The translations under genes and the position numbers were made by a program. From CAZHNW01 sp942491575 (GTDB lineage Bacteria > Spirochaetota > UBA4802 > UBA5550): a stretch of 64,000 bases of DNA. Location: assembly GCA_942491575.1 (NCBI GenBank), contig CALOBT010000025.1, forward strand, positions 1,984,001 to 2,048,000, read 5' to 3'. The notes under the pieces are model-generated. The model had not been told where the DNA came from. It saw nothing but the letters and a program-made list of their open reading frames with translations, and did not search any database. Shown piece after piece: positions 62,795 through 64,000 of this stretch (positions within the stretch are counted from its first letter, which is position 1; each line of letters begins with the position of its first letter).

Positions 62795-64000
62795 TTAAAT
62801 TGAAGGATTAACCGGAATTATTTTTCCCCTTCTTTTTTCCAGGACTTCAGCGGTATCAAGACAGAGGTCTTCCCTAAATCTTTGGGAAATTATTTGTACT
62901 GCTGAGGAACTCTGCTCAGTCTCCATTGCCGGCATAACCAAAGATGGAAGTCCGAGAAGATTTGCCGGAAATGCAAAGCGTGAAGCATGCATGAAATTTT
63001 CTGCGCTTTCTCTGGAGAGAATATCAAAATTTACAGGAGGGATCTCGATAGTTGTGACAGGCCCCAAGATCACTGGATACTTTTCCATAAAGAATGCCCA
63101 TTCCCTGGCGATTCTGTTTCGTGAGGCCAGAGCCTGCATATAGGTTTCTGGCCCATTTATCTCTACCGTCTCACTCCAATATTTTAAAAAAGTCATTAGG
63201 TTCTGCGAAAGAAATTGTGTCACTTCCTGCTCCATGAGCACCTTTAATTCAGTACCGGTCAACTCCAGATAGGTCTTCCATGCCTCCATTATTGAAGGAG
63301 GTTCTACTTCTTCAATAATGTACCCCTCACTCTCAAAAATCGAAGCGGCATGTCTGACTTCTGCTTCAACAACAGAATCAATTCCCTCATTGGCGGGATC
63401 AATAACCAGTGCAATGACCGGTTTGCCCGTCTTTTCCTCTTTAATAAGAGGAGCCGGTACCCATTGCGGATCCCTGGGATCAGGACCGCTCATATTAAAA
63501 AGAGCGAGCCGCAGATCACCTATACTGCGAGCCATAGGGCCCTGACTAAGAAAAAGCTGCATGCAGATAGCGGGCTTCTCGGGCATCAGCGACATGAATG
63601 AGGCAACACGCCCATAAGAAGGTTTTATGGAAGTTATACCGCAAAACTGGGCAGGAGTACGAAGAGATCCACCGTAGTCATTCCCCACACCAAACGGAGT
63701 CATCCCCACTGAAATGGCCGCAGCATCTCCCCCGCTGGAACCTCCCGGTGTCAGGGAAGGATTCAGCGGATTTATTGTAGCTCCCCTCAGAGGATTGTCT
63801 GAATGAGGACGCATGCCCATCTCTGACAGGTTTGTCCGCCCGATAGGAATAGCTCCGGCATGAATCAATTGTTCAACAAAGGGCGCACTCCTGAGGGGGA
63901 CAGCATCCTTTAGGAAGGGAAGACCTATCGTGGTGGAACTACCTGCAAGATCAATATTCTCCTTTACAGTGAAGGGAATCCCGCAGAGGGGGCCCACGGG
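62795..64000 (-). CDS. amidase-signature enzyme, cut by the right window edge
   Basis: The visible 401 codons carry the amidase triad: Lys in FTVKENIDLAG, the cis-Ser in TPGGSSGGDAAA, and the nucleophile in YGGSLRTPAQFCG. The frame is open to the window edge and the N-terminal 60-80 residues of the family are missing. The best comparison is the amidase-signature group near GatA and fatty-acid amide hydrolases. The neighbourhood does not suggest the GatCAB operon, so the substrate is unknown. Confidence 0.85.
   Translation of the reverse strand, partial: PVGPLCGIPFTVKENIDLAGSSTTIGLPFLKDAVPLRSAPFVEQLIHAGAIPIGRTNLSEMGMRPHSDNPLRGATINPLNPSLTPGGSSGGDAAAISVGMTPFGVGNDYGGSLRTPAQFCGITSIKPSYGRVASFMSLMPEKPAICMQLFLSQGPMARSIGDLRLALFNMSGPDPRDPQWVPAPLIKEEKTGKPVIALVIDPANEGIDSVVEAEVRHAASIFESEGYIIEEVEPPSIMEAWKTYLELTGTELKVLMEQEVTQFLSQNLMTFLKYWSETVEINGPETYMQALASRNRIAREWAFFMEKYPVILGPVTTIEIPPVNFDILSRESAENFMHASRFAFPANLLGLPSLVMPAMETEQSSSAVQIISQRFREDLCLDTAEVLEKRRGKIIPVNPSI

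Overview
ORGANISM. The chromosomal backbone is a Gram-negative-type bacterium with many lipoproteins and STAS/HATPase partner-switching proteins. Its long independent phosphoglycerate mutase (550 aa), PlsB-type acyltransferase, and SpvB/RHS proteins with a membrane insert would fit a spirochaete-like lineage. That assignment is inference with low confidence. Backbone genes look moderately GC-balanced; the accessory blocks are clearly AT-rich. LAYOUT. (1) 1-9.1 kb, backbone: plsB (cut by the left edge) with a STAS gene, tRNA-Pro(CGG), an anti-sigma-type HATPase with a small membrane protein, a second STAS protein, gpmI, a lipoprotein, mobA, purF and tRNA-Trp(CCA). (2) 9.1-30.7 kb, an integrated element at tRNA-Trp. 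A large serine recombinase reads into the tRNA. Next come a sigma factor / small protein / ImmA-IrrE protease operon and a CBASS anti-phage operon (HNH-SAVED effector, CD-NTase, E2-like protein). An 18-bp motif lies upstream of both operons. Three hypothetical genes on the minus strand follow, including a DUF6573-like one, then an AT-rich origin-like region. The replication-type genes are a PrimPol with intact active-site acids, a decayed IS1595-type transposase, and a P4-type primase-helicase whose PrimPol acids are missing. An IS21 element sits in a 63-aa gene, followed by a DnaQ-like exonuclease, a tyrosine recombinase and small genes. (3) 30.7-47.1 kb, a polymorphic-toxin locus broken by nested transposons. 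An SpvB/VCBS/RHS toxin of about 2,247 aa (minus strand) with a ParB-like nuclease C-terminus is split by an IS3-family element, which itself carries a 3.1-kb DDE/AAA transposon. A second IS3 copy, also carrying a nearly identical copy of that transposon, lies on the other side of the LRR gene that follows the toxin and is its likely immunity gene. (4) 47-62.8 kb, accessory and cell-envelope genes: lipoproteins, a collar-domain protein, a GNAT, an orphan radical-SAM protein, an alpha/beta hydrolase, an outer-membrane protein, a parvulin, a retropepsin-like protease, an XRE regulator, an SBBP-repeat lipoprotein and an ankyrin protein. These are separated by at least seven copies of a miniature element derived from an IS whose damaged relative lies at 55.6-56.7 kb. 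(5) From 62.8 kb, an amidase cut by the right edge. HOW IT WORKS TOGETHER. The most interesting part is the element at 11.2-16.4 kb. A sigma factor, a small possible substrate or anti-sigma protein, and a metalloprotease precede a complete type II-short CBASS operon, and the shared upstream motif suggests common control. The paired primases suggest the element replicates autonomously at some stage, with priming and helicase functions split between two proteins.
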